This document shows, piece after piece, positions 17,667 through 25,444 of a stretch of 64,000 bases of DNA (positions are counted from its first letter, which is position 1; each line of letters opens with the position of its first letter). The stretch spans positions 1-64,000 of the forward strand of contig NZ_JAAHBP010000019.1 of NCBI RefSeq assembly GCF_023184515.1, read 5' to 3'. Source of the stretch: Streptomyces sp. D2-8. GTDB lineage: Bacteria; Actinomycetota; Actinomycetes; Streptomycetales; Streptomycetaceae. A model generated the notes under the pieces. The model saw only the letters and a list, made by a program, of their open reading frames with translations, was not told where the DNA came from and did not search any database. Both the position numbers and the translations under genes were made by a program.

Positions 17667-18827
17667 ATGGGAACGCAGGAGTCGAACGAAGAAACGAGCG
17701 GTACCGGACGGCGGGCGCTGCTCGGCGCGGCGGTGCTCGGTGCCGGCGGAGCAGTCATCGGCATGGCCGGCACGGCGCGCGCCGACGGCGCCCGGCACGG
17801 CGGCGGACCGAGGAGCCTGCCCAAGCCGACGATCATCGGCCACCGCGGCGCCAGCGGCTACCGCCCGGAGCACACCTTCGGTTCGTACCAGCTGGCCCTC
17901 GACATGGGCGCCGACATCGTCGAGGCGGGCGACCTGGTGCCCACGAAGGACGGGCACCTGGTCTGCCGTCACGAGCCGGAGATCGGCGGCACCACGGACG
18001 TCGCCGACCACCCCGAGTTCGCCGGCCGCAAGACGACCAAGCTGCTCGACGGCGTCTCCACGACCGGCTGGTTCACCGAGGACTTCACGCTCGCGGAGCT
18101 GAAGACGCTGCGCGCGGTCGAGCGCATCCCGGCCAACCGCCCGCACAACACCCTCTACAACGGCCGCTGGGAGATCCCCACCTTCGAAGAGGTCCTGCGC
18201 TGGCAGGACGAGCAGACCCGCAAGCGCGGCAAGCAGGTGTGGATCTACCCCGAGCTCAAGCACCCCACCTACTTCCGCCGGCAGGGCCTCCCGCTGGAGG
18301 AGCGCGTCGCCAAGCTGCTGCGCAAGTACCGCAAGGACCGGCGTACCTCCCCGGTCATCCTCCAGTCCTTCGAGCCGACCAGCATCCAGCGCCTGCACAA
18401 GCTCGTCGGCAACCCGCTGGTCGTCCTGCTGTCCTCGGCGGACTCCCGCCCCTGGGACTTCGTCCAGACCGGCGACCCGCGCACGGTCGCCGACCTGGTC
18501 AAGCCGGCCGGACTGCGGGAGATCGCCTCCTACGCGCAGGGCATCGGCCCGACCCTGGACCTGGTCATCCCGCGCGACGCCCAGGGCAACCTCACCAAGC
18601 CGACGACGCTCGTCGCCGACGCGCACCGGGTGGGCCTGATCCTGCACCCGTACACCATGCGCAACGAAAACCCCTTCCTGCCCGCGAACTTCCGCAAGGG
18701 CACGGACGCGGACGCCTACGGTGACGTCTTCGGCGCGTACCGGGCGTACTTCGCGACCGGCATCGACGGCGTCTTCACCGACCAGCCCGACACGGGTCTG
18801 CTGGCCCGCGAGGACTTCAACGGCTGA
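17667..18827 (+). CDS. Exported glycerophosphodiester phosphodiesterase
   Basis: Hydrolyses glycerophosphodiesters (or teichoic-acid-like polymers) to glycerol-3-phosphate and alcohol, outside the cell. ATG 17667 follows GGAGG and gives 386 residues. GRRALLGAAVLGAGGAVIGMAG with the twin Arg near residue 15 suggests Tat export, with cleavage near ARA/DGA. The active site shows HRGASGYRPEHT (His59, Glu69), VEAGDLVPTKDGHLVCRH (acidic metal ligands and His102), and PELKHP further down. Insertions make it longer than cytosolic UgpQ, as in secreted phosphate-starvation enzymes. No PHO box was identified. Confidence 0.92.
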   Translation: MGTQESNEETSGTGRRALLGAAVLGAGGAVIGMAGTARADGARHGGGPRSLPKPTIIGHRGASGYRPEHTFGSYQLALDMGADIVEAGDLVPTKDGHLVCRHEPEIGGTTDVADHPEFAGRKTTKLLDGVSTTGWFTEDFTLAELKTLRAVERIPANRPHNTLYNGRWEIPTFEEVLRWQDEQTRKRGKQVWIYPELKHPTYFRRQGLPLEERVAKLLRKYRKDRRTSPVILQSFEPTSIQRLHKLVGNPLVVLLSSADSRPWDFVQTGDPRTVADLVKPAGLREIASYAQGIGPTLDLVIPRDAQGNLTKPTTLVADAHRVGLILHPYTMRNENPFLPANFRKGTDADAYGDVFGAYRAYFATGIDGVFTDQPDTGLLAREDFNG

Positions 18828-18917
18828 GCCCGTCAATATCTGAGCTCGCACCACTCGGTCGAGTGAGTTTCGGCCGTCCGGGCAACCCGCCGCCCGGGCG
18901 GCCGCGTCGCTCCGCAC

Positions 18918-19412
18918 ATGACGCACGACCTGGTCACCGCCCTGCGCCCGCAGCTCACCGCCGAGGCCTCCGCGGAGGCATATTCCACCGGAACCGAGCC
19001 GGGCGACCTGGAGCAGGCGGTCTGGCTCCGCCTGTTGGAGCGCCTCGACGCCGAGGACCCGCCGCTCGACCCCCAGCGGTGGCTCCGCCGCGCCGTCCGC
19101 TCCGAGGCGCGCCGTACCCGCCGTACGAGCCGCCTCGAACGGCCGTACTCCGGTGAACCGGTCGACGACCCAGACCGCGACCCCGAGCAGCTCGCCCTCG
19201 CCGCGGCCCGCGGCCGGGCCCTGCGCGAGGCCGTGCGCCGTCTCCCGGGCCGCTGCCCCCGGCTGATGGAGGCCCTGCTCTCGCCGGAGGACCTGACATA
19301 CCGGGAAATCGCAGGGGAGTTGGGTATCTCACAGGGGAGTCTTGGCCCGGAACGTTCCAGATGCCTGGGATGTCTCCGGAGAATGCTCACGCCGGAGGTT
19401 GCGGCCCGCTGA
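18918..19412 (+). CDS. ECF-like RNA polymerase sigma factor
   Basis: The 164-residue protein has a weak region 2 (AYSTGTEPGDLEQAVWLRLLERLD, and RWLRRAVRSEARRTRR) and a clear region 4 helix-turn-helix (LPGRCPRLMEALLSPEDLTYREIAGELGISQGSLGPERSRCLGCL). This is the arrangement of small ECF-type factors. No anti-sigma gene is adjacent, since the next gene is an acetyltransferase. ATG 18918 has no strong Shine-Dalgarno, so a nearby alternative start is possible. Promoter targets cannot be read from the sequence. Confidence 0.8.
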   Translation: MTHDLVTALRPQLTAEASAEAYSTGTEPGDLEQAVWLRLLERLDAEDPPLDPQRWLRRAVRSEARRTRRTSRLERPYSGEPVDDPDRDPEQLALAAARGRALREAVRRLPGRCPRLMEALLSPEDLTYREIAGELGISQGSLGPERSRCLGCLRRMLTPEVAAR

Positions 19413-19469
19413 GGACGGGGATAGGAGTGGGGGACGACAGGTGATCAGATGAGCGGGAGGCGTGCGCAC

Positions 19470-19967
19470 ATGGGCATGAGCGTGACCATCTCTGCGGCGA
19501 CCGAGCAGGACGCGGAGCAGATCTTCAGACTGCAGTACCTGTGCTTCCAGTCGGAGGCGGCGCTGTACGGGAACTACCGCATCGACCCGCTCGTCCAAAC
19601 CCTCGACTCGGTCCGCGAGGAGGTCACCGGCGACTGTGTCTTCGTGGCCCGGCTCGGCGAGGAGGTCGTCGGCTCGGTCCGCGGCTCGGTCACCGAGGAC
19701 GGCGCCGCCGCGATCGGCAAGCTCTGCGTCCACCCCCGCCTCCAGGGTCACGGCATCGGCGCCCGTCTTCTCCGAGCGGCCGAGTCGGCCCTCGTCGGCC
19801 GGCACGGCGCCACCCGCTTCCGCCTCCACACCGGCCACCGCAGCGAGGGCAACCTCCGCCTCTACCGCAAGGTCGGCTACGAGACGGTGGGCACGTCCCA
19901 GGGCGCCGACGGCGTACTGATGATCATCCTGGAGAAGCCGGCGAGCACTTACGCGGCGACAGCGTGA
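19470..19967 (+). CDS. GNAT-family N-acetyltransferase
   Basis: Acetyl-CoA dependent acyltransferase of about 165 residues. I chose ATG 19470, with GGAGG nine bases before, over ATG 19449. The acetyl-CoA pyrophosphate loop is seen in IGKLCVHPRLQGHGIGARLL (motif A, Q/RxxGxG/A), followed by the NLRLYRKVGYETVG motif B. The N-terminal half (QIFRLQYLCFQSEAALYG) is helical, as in this subfamily. Acceptor unknown. Confidence 0.85.
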   Translation: MGMSVTISAATEQDAEQIFRLQYLCFQSEAALYGNYRIDPLVQTLDSVREEVTGDCVFVARLGEEVVGSVRGSVTEDGAAAIGKLCVHPRLQGHGIGARLLRAAESALVGRHGATRFRLHTGHRSEGNLRLYRKVGYETVGTSQGADGVLMIILEKPASTYAATA

Positions 19968-19980
19968 TGATCGGCCTTCT

Positions 19981-20004
19981 TTAGGGGCGCGGGGAACTGC
20001 GCGA
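19981..20004. repeat. Interspersed repeat, copy 4
   Basis: TTAGGGGCGCGGGGAACTGCGCGA, 13 bases after the acetyltransferase stop and in a convergent gap. It matches copies at 5615 (inverted), 13135 and 16531. Confidence 0.7.
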
Positions 20005-20039
20005 CGAGCCACACATGGCCCGCTGCCGCCTGACGAACC

Positions 20040-20447
20040 TCAGGCGGCACCCTCCCGGGGCGCACCCTTCCGCAGCCAGTAAACGGCGGACAGCGGCAAG
20101 AGCACGGGAATGAAGAGGTACCCCATCCCGAAGTCCGACCACACGGTCGCGTCCGGGAAGGCGGACGGCTCGACCAGGGTCCACGTCCCCACCGTCAACA
20201 CCCCCGCCAACTCGGCGACACAGCACACCAGGGCGACCTTCCGTGCCGTCTCCCCACCCCGCACCAACGTGTAGGTGATGAACCCGTACACGACACCGGC
20301 CACCGCCGACAGCGAGTACGCCAGTGGTGCCCGGTCGAACTCCGTCGCGATCTGATACGCGGACCGCGACACCGCCCCCACGACCATCACGCCGTACAGC
20401 CACACCAGCAGCGTGCCCGGCCCGCTGGTCAGCCGTCGCCGGCTCAC
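20040..20447 (-). CDS. Small integral membrane protein
   Basis: Unrecognised conserved-type membrane protein of 135 residues. I place the start at GTG 20447, one base after the stop of the upstream gene and 5 bases after GGGGAGG; ATG 20468 is an in-frame alternative. About four hydrophobic segments are visible: LLVWLYGVMVVGAV, LAYSLSAVAGVVYGFITYTL, VALVCCVAELAGVLTVGTWTL and FGMGYLFIPVLLPLSAVYWL. The C-terminus is short and basic. It is co-transcribed with the next small membrane protein gene. No function is deducible. Confidence 0.8.
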   Translation of the reverse strand: MSRRRLTSGPGTLLVWLYGVMVVGAVSRSAYQIATEFDRAPLAYSLSAVAGVVYGFITYTLVRGGETARKVALVCCVAELAGVLTVGTWTLVEPSAFPDATVWSDFGMGYLFIPVLLPLSAVYWLRKGAPREGAA

Positions 20448-20448
20448 C

Positions 20449-20808
20449 TCAGCCTCCCCAGATGTCATAGAGACGCACCTCCAGCACCGCCAGCACCACA
20501 CCGCCGGCGGCCACCGTCACCGAACCCCACCGGGTCCGCTCGGCCAGCGACATGAACCCGGCCGCAGGAACACTCGCGAACGCCCCCAGCAGGTACGCCA
20601 CGAAGATCGTCGTGCCCTGCTCCGGCTTCTCGCCCTGCGCCAGCAGCACGATCCCCACGATCAGTTGGACCAGCGACAGCAGCGTGACCACGGCCATCCC
20701 GATGAAGTGCCAGTCCTTCGTCGGCTGGTCACGGTAGGCCGCCCAGCCGCACCAGGCGGCGAGCAGCAGCGCGGCGACACCGGTCACCAGCGTCAGGGCA
20801 TCAAGCAT
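20449..20808 (-). CDS. Small integral membrane protein
   Basis: A 119-residue protein with four predicted membrane helices: LTLVTGVAALLLAAWCGWAAY, FIGMAVVTLLSLVQLIVGIVLLA, IFVAYLLGAFASVPAAGFM and VTVAAGGVVLAVLEVRLYDIW. The loop after helix 2 is charged (QGEKPEQGT). I recognise it only as a conserved hypothetical of actinobacteria. It is transcribed first in a two-gene minus-strand unit with the neighbouring membrane protein, with a one-base gap. The two might form a heteromeric membrane complex; that is a guess from their spacing. Confidence 0.8.
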   Translation of the reverse strand: MLDALTLVTGVAALLLAAWCGWAAYRDQPTKDWHFIGMAVVTLLSLVQLIVGIVLLAQGEKPEQGTTIFVAYLLGAFASVPAAGFMSLAERTRWGSVTVAAGGVVLAVLEVRLYDIWGG

Positions 20809-20877
20809 GCTGCGACCTTATTACGGCCGAAAAGGCCCGATGCTTCTGGCCCTGGCCTGCACCGTAGGGTCGAGGGC

Positions 20878-21528
20878 ATGACGATCCACGCGCAGGCCGT
20901 GCTGTTCGACAACGACGGAACCCTCGTCTCCTCCCTCGCCTCGGTGGACCGCTGCTGGACACGGTGGGCCGGGGAGTACGGGATCACGGCCGAGGAGTTC
21001 GCGCGCATCGAGCTGCACGGGCGGCCGGCCGCCGAGATAGCCGCCGACCTGCTGCCCGCCGAGATCGTGCCGCAGGCCGTCGCCCGCATCGAGGACCTGG
21101 AGGTCGACGACGTGCCGAACGGCGGTGTGCACCTGCTGCCCGGCACCCGTGGCTTCCTCGACTCCCTGCCCGGCGACCGCTGGGCCGTCGTCACCTCCGC
21201 CACCCGGCGCCTCGCCGAGGCCCGGCTCGACGCCGTCGGCATCCTGCCCAAGACACTCGTCGCCGCCGACGACATCACGCGCGGCAAGCCCGACCCCGAG
21301 CCCTACCTGCTCGCCGCCCGCGCGCTCGGCGTGGACCCCGCGCACTGCGTCGTCTTCGAGGACGCCCCCGCGGGCCTGACGGCCGGCCGAGCCGCCGGAA
21401 TGACCACCGTGGCGTTGACCACAACCCACCAGGCCCACGAACTCCACGCCGATCTGGTCGTCGAGAACCTGTCGGCCCTGTCCGCACTGGTCACCGAGCA
21501 GGGCGTGGAGATCTCTCCGCGCGGCTGA
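20878..21528 (+). CDS. HAD-superfamily phosphatase (sugar-phosphate type)
   Basis: A 216-residue HAD hydrolase. Motif I is LFDNDGTLVSS (nucleophile Asp11, acid Asp13). Motif II Thr/Ser lies in WAVVTSATRR. Motif III Lys is in ITRGKPDPEPYLLAA, and motif IV is VVFEDAPAGLTAGRAAGM. The helical cap between motifs I and II (about residues 20-85) and the GLTAGRAAGM ending match the beta-phosphoglucomutase/2-deoxyglucose-6-phosphatase group. It most likely dephosphorylates a sugar phosphate or a damaged metabolite. It lies divergent from the two membrane-protein genes. Confidence 0.9.
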   Translation: MTIHAQAVLFDNDGTLVSSLASVDRCWTRWAGEYGITAEEFARIELHGRPAAEIAADLLPAEIVPQAVARIEDLEVDDVPNGGVHLLPGTRGFLDSLPGDRWAVVTSATRRLAEARLDAVGILPKTLVAADDITRGKPDPEPYLLAARALGVDPAHCVVFEDAPAGLTAGRAAGMTTVALTTTHQAHELHADLVVENLSALSALVTEQGVEISPRG

Positions 21529-21550
21529 GAGTCCGGCGGCTCTGTCCACC

Positions 21551-21571
21551 GCTGTCCAGCATTCGGACAGC
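21551..21571. promoter_or_regulatory. Inverted repeat between the HAD gene and the met leader
   Basis: GCTGTCC-AGCATTC-GGACAGC, with 7-base arms, lies 22 bases after the HAD stop and about 40 bases before the leader ORF. It could terminate the HAD transcript (no T-tract) or be an operator for metNIQ. I cannot decide. Confidence 0.45.
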
Positions 21572-21611
21572 GGAGGGTCGGTCAGGACCGTACACATGTT
21601 TTACTGACGGC

Positions 21612-21698
21612 ATGACCACGACGAGCGACCGCATCCCCGCGACCGAGGCGACCATGACGCCCGGTGCTCGTTGTATGTGTCGAATGTGCGCCTTCTAG
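21612..21698 (+). CDS. Cys/Met-rich leader peptide upstream of metNIQ
   Basis: A 28-codon ORF (ATG 21612) with an internal ATG at 21654 preceded by GAGG gives either a 28- or a 14-residue peptide. The shorter reads MTPGARCMCRMCAF and stops at TAG. Six of its last eight codons before Ala-Phe-stop are CGT TGT ATG TGT CGA ATG with TGC following, so three Cys and two Met codons crowd the end, together with a CGA arginine codon that is rare in Streptomyces. It lies about 200 bases before metN with GC-rich palindromes between. By analogy with Cys-coding attenuator uORFs described in mycobacteria, ribosome stalling when Cys or Met is scarce could release transcription of the importer. Function is inference; no homologue was searched. 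Confidence 0.65.
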   Translation: MTTTSDRIPATEATMTPGARCMCRMCAF

Positions 21699-21806
21699 AG
21701 GGCCCCTGCACCACCCCCTGAGCTCGCGCCCCGAAGCGAGACGCGGCCCGTCCGCACGCCCTGAGTGCTGCGTGACGCGAAGCCGCCCCGCGCACATGTT
21801 CTCCCC

Positions 21807-21829
21807 GGTTCCACTCTCCAGAGAGAACC
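21807..21829 (+). promoter_or_regulatory. Hairpin in the metN leader
   Basis: GGTT-CCA-CTCT-CCAG-AGAG-AACC folds as a stem with 4+4 pairs and a small bulge, about 75 bases before metN. A second stem CTCGC...GCGAG lies near 21731-21752. They could be part of an attenuator controlled by the leader peptide. There is no U-run, so any termination would be Rho-type or depend on GC stems. Confidence 0.4.
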
Positions 21830-21904
21830 GTGTCGCGTCCCTGACCGAATGCACCTGTGCCCGGGCACACCCACGCCCGCGCACTCGACAGTGACGGAAT
21901 CCCA

Positions 21905-22939
21905 GTGATCACCACCACGGGCCTGACCAAGGTCTACCGTTCACGCGGCCGCGAGGTCACCGCCCTGGACGGCGTCGACCTGCACGTCCGCGAAGGCGAG
22001 GTGTACGGCGTCATCGGCCAGTCCGGCGCCGGCAAGTCCTCGCTCATCCGCTGCGTCAACCTGCTGGAACGCCCCACCTCCGGCACCGTGACCGTCGCCG
22101 GGCAGGACCTCACCGCCCTGGCCGGCCGCGGCCCGCGCGCGGGCAGGGAACTGCGGCAGGCGCGCAGCCGTATCGGCATGGTCTTCCAGCACTTCAACCT
22201 GCTGTCCTCCCGGACCGTCCAGGACAACGTCGAGCTGCCGCTGGAGATCCTCGGGAAGTCCGGGCAGGAACGCTCCCGCAAGGCGCTGGAACTGCTCGAC
22301 CTGGTCGGCCTCGCCGACAAGGCGAAGGCCTACCCCGCCCAGCTCTCCGGCGGCCAGAAGCAGCGTGTCGGCATCGCCCGCGCGCTGGCCGGCGACCCGA
22401 AGGTGCTGCTGTCCGACGAGGCCACCAGCGCCCTCGACCCGGAGACCACCCGCTCGATCCTGGCGCTGCTGCGCGACCTGAACCGGCAGCTCGGCCTGAC
22501 CGTCCTGCTCATCACCCACGAGATGGACGTCGTGAAGTCGGTCTGCGACTCGGCCGCGCTCATGGAGAACGGGCGCATCGTCGAGTCGGGCACCGTCAGC
22601 GAACTGCTCGCCACCCCCGGCTCGGAACTGGCCGCCGCGCTGTTCCCGCTCGACGGCGAGGCCTCCGGCGAGGACCGCACCGTCGTCGACGTCACCTTCC
22701 AGGGCGAGAGCGCCACCCAGCCCGTCATCTCGCAGCTCGCCCGCACCTACAACATCGACATATCGATCCTCGGTGCGGCCATCGATACCGTCGGCGGCCT
22801 CCAGGTCGGCCGGATGCGCATCGAACTGCCCGGCCGCTACGAGGACAACGTCGTGCCGATCGGCTTCCTGCGCGAACAGGGCCTCCAGATCGACCTCCCG
22901 GGCCACGAGTCCGAACTGGTGAAGGAAGGTGCCAAGTGA
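21905..22939 (+). CDS. metN: Methionine ABC transporter ATP-binding protein
   Basis: ATPase of the D/L-methionine importer, on the cytoplasmic side. GTG 21905 gives 344 residues starting VITTTGLTKVY; a longer start at 21857 is less likely. Walker A is GQSGAGKSS, the Q-loop is in VFQHFNLLSSRTV, the signature is LSGGQKQRVGIARAL, Walker B is VLLSDEATSALDPET, and the switch His is in LITHEMDVV. The C-terminal about 90 residues form a NIL domain (TFQGESATQPVISQLARTYN), the methionine-sensing regulatory domain of MetN. The stop overlaps metI (GTGA). Transcription is probably controlled through the upstream leader. Confidence 0.95.
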   Translation: MITTTGLTKVYRSRGREVTALDGVDLHVREGEVYGVIGQSGAGKSSLIRCVNLLERPTSGTVTVAGQDLTALAGRGPRAGRELRQARSRIGMVFQHFNLLSSRTVQDNVELPLEILGKSGQERSRKALELLDLVGLADKAKAYPAQLSGGQKQRVGIARALAGDPKVLLSDEATSALDPETTRSILALLRDLNRQLGLTVLLITHEMDVVKSVCDSAALMENGRIVESGTVSELLATPGSELAAALFPLDGEASGEDRTVVDVTFQGESATQPVISQLARTYNIDISILGAAIDTVGGLQVGRMRIELPGRYEDNVVPIGFLREQGLQIDLPGHESELVKEGAK

Positions 22940-23643
22940 CCTGGTCCGAGATGCAGCCCCTGCTGGAGCAGGCGTGTTGGGACACCCTTTACATGGTCGG
23001 CTGGTCCACGCTCATCGCCGTCGTCGGCGGACTGCCGCTCGGTATCCTGCTGGTGCTCACCGACCGCGGCGGCCTCCTGCAGAACCTCGCCGCCAACAAG
23101 GTCATCGGGCAGATCGTGAACATCGCCCGCTCCCTGCCGTTCATCATCCTGATGGTCGCGCTGATGGGCTTCACCCGCTCGATCACCGGGACGACCATCG
23201 GCGTCGAGGCCGCCATCGTGCCGCTCGCCGTCGGCGCCATCCCCTTCTTCGCGCGCCTGGTCGAGACGGCCGTCCGCGAAGTGGACCACGGTCTCGTCGA
23301 GGCCGTGCAGTCCATGGGCGGCAACACCTGGACCATCGTCCGCAAGGTCCTCGTCCCCGAGTCGCTGCCGTCGCTGATCTCCAGCACCACCACCACGGTC
23401 GTCGCCCTCATCGGCTACTCCGCCATGGCGGGCACCGTCGGCGCCGGAGGCCTCGGCGACATCGCCATCCGCTACGGATACCAGCGCTTCGAGACCCAGC
23501 TGATGTGGATCACCGTCGCGATCCTCGCCGTCGTCATCTCGGTCATCCAGTTCGCCGGCGACTACGCGGCCCGCTCCCTGCACCGCCGCGGCGCCCACGC
23601 GGGCCCCGCCCCGAAACTGCGGCTGCTCAAAGCCGCCTCCTGA
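22936..23643 (+). CDS. metI: Methionine ABC transporter permease
   Basis: A 235-residue inner-membrane permease with five to six helices. The EAA loop that contacts MetN is seen as VEAVQSMGGNTWTIVRKVLVPESLPS. The IARSLPFIILMVALMGFTR segment is highly typical of MetI. GTG 22936 overlaps the metN stop by four bases. It pairs with metN and metQ. Family members import methionine and sometimes its D-isomer or sulfoxide, and nothing here distinguishes these. After the stop, 63 bases lead to metQ. Confidence 0.95.
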   Translation: MTWSEMQPLLEQACWDTLYMVGWSTLIAVVGGLPLGILLVLTDRGGLLQNLAANKVIGQIVNIARSLPFIILMVALMGFTRSITGTTIGVEAAIVPLAVGAIPFFARLVETAVREVDHGLVEAVQSMGGNTWTIVRKVLVPESLPSLISSTTTTVVALIGYSAMAGTVGAGGLGDIAIRYGYQRFETQLMWITVAILAVVISVIQFAGDYAARSLHRRGAHAGPAPKLRLLKAAS

Positions 23644-23706
23644 ACCCCCCCGTTCACCCACGACGGGGTCGCACCACCCGCAAGGTCATAAGGAAAGGCA
23701 CTTTTC

Positions 23707-24525
23707 GTGCGTAACACCGCAAAGATCACCACTGCCGTGCTCGCCGCCGGAGCCCTCACCCTCGGGCTCAGCGCCTGCGGCGCCGGCGACTCCGGTTCCG
23801 ACGGACCCCTGATCGTCGCCGCGAGCCCCGTCCCGCACGCCGAGATCCTCACCTACGTCAAGGACAACCTGGCGAAGAAGGAAGGCCTCGACCTGCAGGT
23901 CAAGGAGTTCACCGACTACGTCACGCCGAACACGGCGACGCAGGACGGCTCCGTGGGCGCCAACTACTTCCAGAACAAGCCGTACCTCGACGACTTCAAC
24001 AAGAAGAACGGCACCGACATCGTGCCCGTCGTCACGGTCCACCTGGAGCCGCTCGGCCTCTACTCCCACAAGGTCAAGAAGGCCGAAGACCTGAAGAGCG
24101 GTGCGACCGTCGCCATCCCCAACGACACGGTCAACGAGGCCCGCGCCCTCAAACTCCTCGCCGCCGAAGGGCTCATCACCCTCAAGGCGGGCGTCGGCAA
24201 CGAGGCGACCCCGTCCGACATCGCCAAGAACCCCAAGAAGCTCACGTTCAAGGAGCTGGAGGCGGCCCAGACGCCGCGCTCCCTCGACGACGTGGACGCC
24301 GCCGTGGTCAACGGCAACTACGCCATCGAGTCCGACCTCAAGCCCTCCGAGGACGCTCTTGTCCTTGAGTCCCCGAAGAACAACCCCTACGGCAACTTCC
24401 TCGCCGTGAAGAAGGGCGACGAGGACGACCCGCGCGTCAAGAAGCTCGCGAAGATCCTCACCTCGCCCGAGGTCAAGAAGTTCATCCAGGACAAGTACGC
24501 CGGCTCCGTGCTCGCCTCCTTCTGA
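23707..24525 (+). CDS. metQ: Methionine-binding lipoprotein
   Basis: Extracytoplasmic ligand-binding lipoprotein (272 residues, NlpA family) of the MetNIQ importer. The signal peptide TTAVLAAGALTLGLSACG has the lipobox LSAC with Cys23 or so as lipidation site. The body contains PHAEILTYVKDNL, NYFQNKPYLDDFN, VEPLGLYSHK-like HLEPLGLYSHKVK, IPNDTVNEARALKLL and NGNYAIESDLKPSEDAL, all standard for MetQ. GTG 23707 is preceded by AAGGAAAGG. A strong terminator follows at 24548. Confidence 0.95.
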   Translation: MRNTAKITTAVLAAGALTLGLSACGAGDSGSDGPLIVAASPVPHAEILTYVKDNLAKKEGLDLQVKEFTDYVTPNTATQDGSVGANYFQNKPYLDDFNKKNGTDIVPVVTVHLEPLGLYSHKVKKAEDLKSGATVAIPNDTVNEARALKLLAAEGLITLKAGVGNEATPSDIAKNPKKLTFKELEAAQTPRSLDDVDAAVVNGNYAIESDLKPSEDALVLESPKNNPYGNFLAVKKGDEDDPRVKKLAKILTSPEVKKFIQDKYAGSVLASF

Positions 24526-24547
24526 GCACCCGCCCGGCACCCGCGCA

Positions 24548-24586
24548 CACGGGGTCCTTCCCCCACCCGGTGGGGAGGGCCCCGTG
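24548..24586 (+). terminator. Intrinsic terminator after metQ
   Basis: CACGGGGTCCTTCCCC and GGGGAGGGCCCCGTG pair almost fully around a CACCCGGT loop, 22 bases after the metQ stop. There is no T-tract, as is common in Streptomyces. Confidence 0.8.
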
Positions 24587-24666
24587 GTGCGGATCAATGC
24601 TTTCATGCTGCATGCTGGGCAGTTCAGCAATGCCCTGAAGGTTCACCGACGGTTACGGAGCGGCGC

Positions 24667-25299
24667 ATGACGAGCACCTTCCCCAACATCTCCATCAGCA
24701 CGGAGCGGTTGGTGCTGCGTCCCCTGGACGAGGACGACGTCGCCGCCCTGACCGCGATGATGAACGACGAGCAGGTGGCGGCCTTGAGCTCCGTCCCCCA
24801 GCCCTTCACGCAGGACGCCGCCCGCACCTGGATCACCGAGGACGCCCCCGCGGAGCGCACCGAGGGACGCGGACTCGACTTCGCGGTCACCGAGTTCCTC
24901 ACCCAGCGCCTGGTCGGCATCATCCAGCTCGGCAAGACCAACTGGCACGTCCGCTCCACCGAATTGTCGTACATCATCGCCCCCTGGGCCCGCGGCGAGG
25001 GCTACGCCTCCGAGGCCGCCCTGGCCACAGCCCAGTGGCTCTTCACGGACCAGAAGTTCGAGCGCATCGAACTGCGCACGGCGGCCGACAACACCGCCTC
25101 CCAGCAGGTCGCCCAGAAGATCGGCTGTATCAGCGAGGGCGTGCTGCGCAACGCCTGTATAGCCCGGGTCCGCGCCGAGGACGGCACCTGGACCGAGGCG
25201 CGCACCGACTTCATCGTCTGGAGCCTGCTCCCCGAGGACCTGGAAGGCGTCGGCGAACAACTTCGCGACGGCTTCACGTCCTTCGGTGACTGGAACTGA
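24667..25299 (+). CDS. GNAT acetyltransferase (RimJ/RimL type)
   Basis: A 210-residue protein with the RimJ/RimL-like start ISTERLVLRPLDEDDVAALTAMMND, an acetyl-CoA loop in YIIAPWARGEGYASEAALATAQWLF, and IELRTAADNTASQQVAQKIGCISEGVLRN, which marks the family of ribosomal-protein or metabolite N-acetyltransferases. ATG 24667 follows GGAG. It is a single transcription unit between the metQ terminator and the corrin gene. The acceptor is unknown; candidates are N-terminal amines of proteins or small amines. Confidence 0.88.
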   Translation: MTSTFPNISISTERLVLRPLDEDDVAALTAMMNDEQVAALSSVPQPFTQDAARTWITEDAPAERTEGRGLDFAVTEFLTQRLVGIIQLGKTNWHVRSTELSYIIAPWARGEGYASEAALATAQWLFTDQKFERIELRTAADNTASQQVAQKIGCISEGVLRNACIARVRAEDGTWTEARTDFIVWSLLPEDLEGVGEQLRDGFTSFGDWN

Positions 25300-25444
25300 C
25301 CGGAACCACCCGGAGGACGAGGGCCGCGACGACACCGGCACTCTCTCCGACACCTCCACCGGGTACCCTCACGGAGCCCGCCCCCGGGCTGCTCCCCACC
25401 ACGCCACGCAGACGACCTGCGAAAACCCCTGGAGACTGACGACG

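Noticed and set aside
21699..21904. SAM-type riboswitch before metN
   Set aside because: No S-box or SAM-II-like core recognised; the leader ORF with Cys/Met codons is the better explanation.
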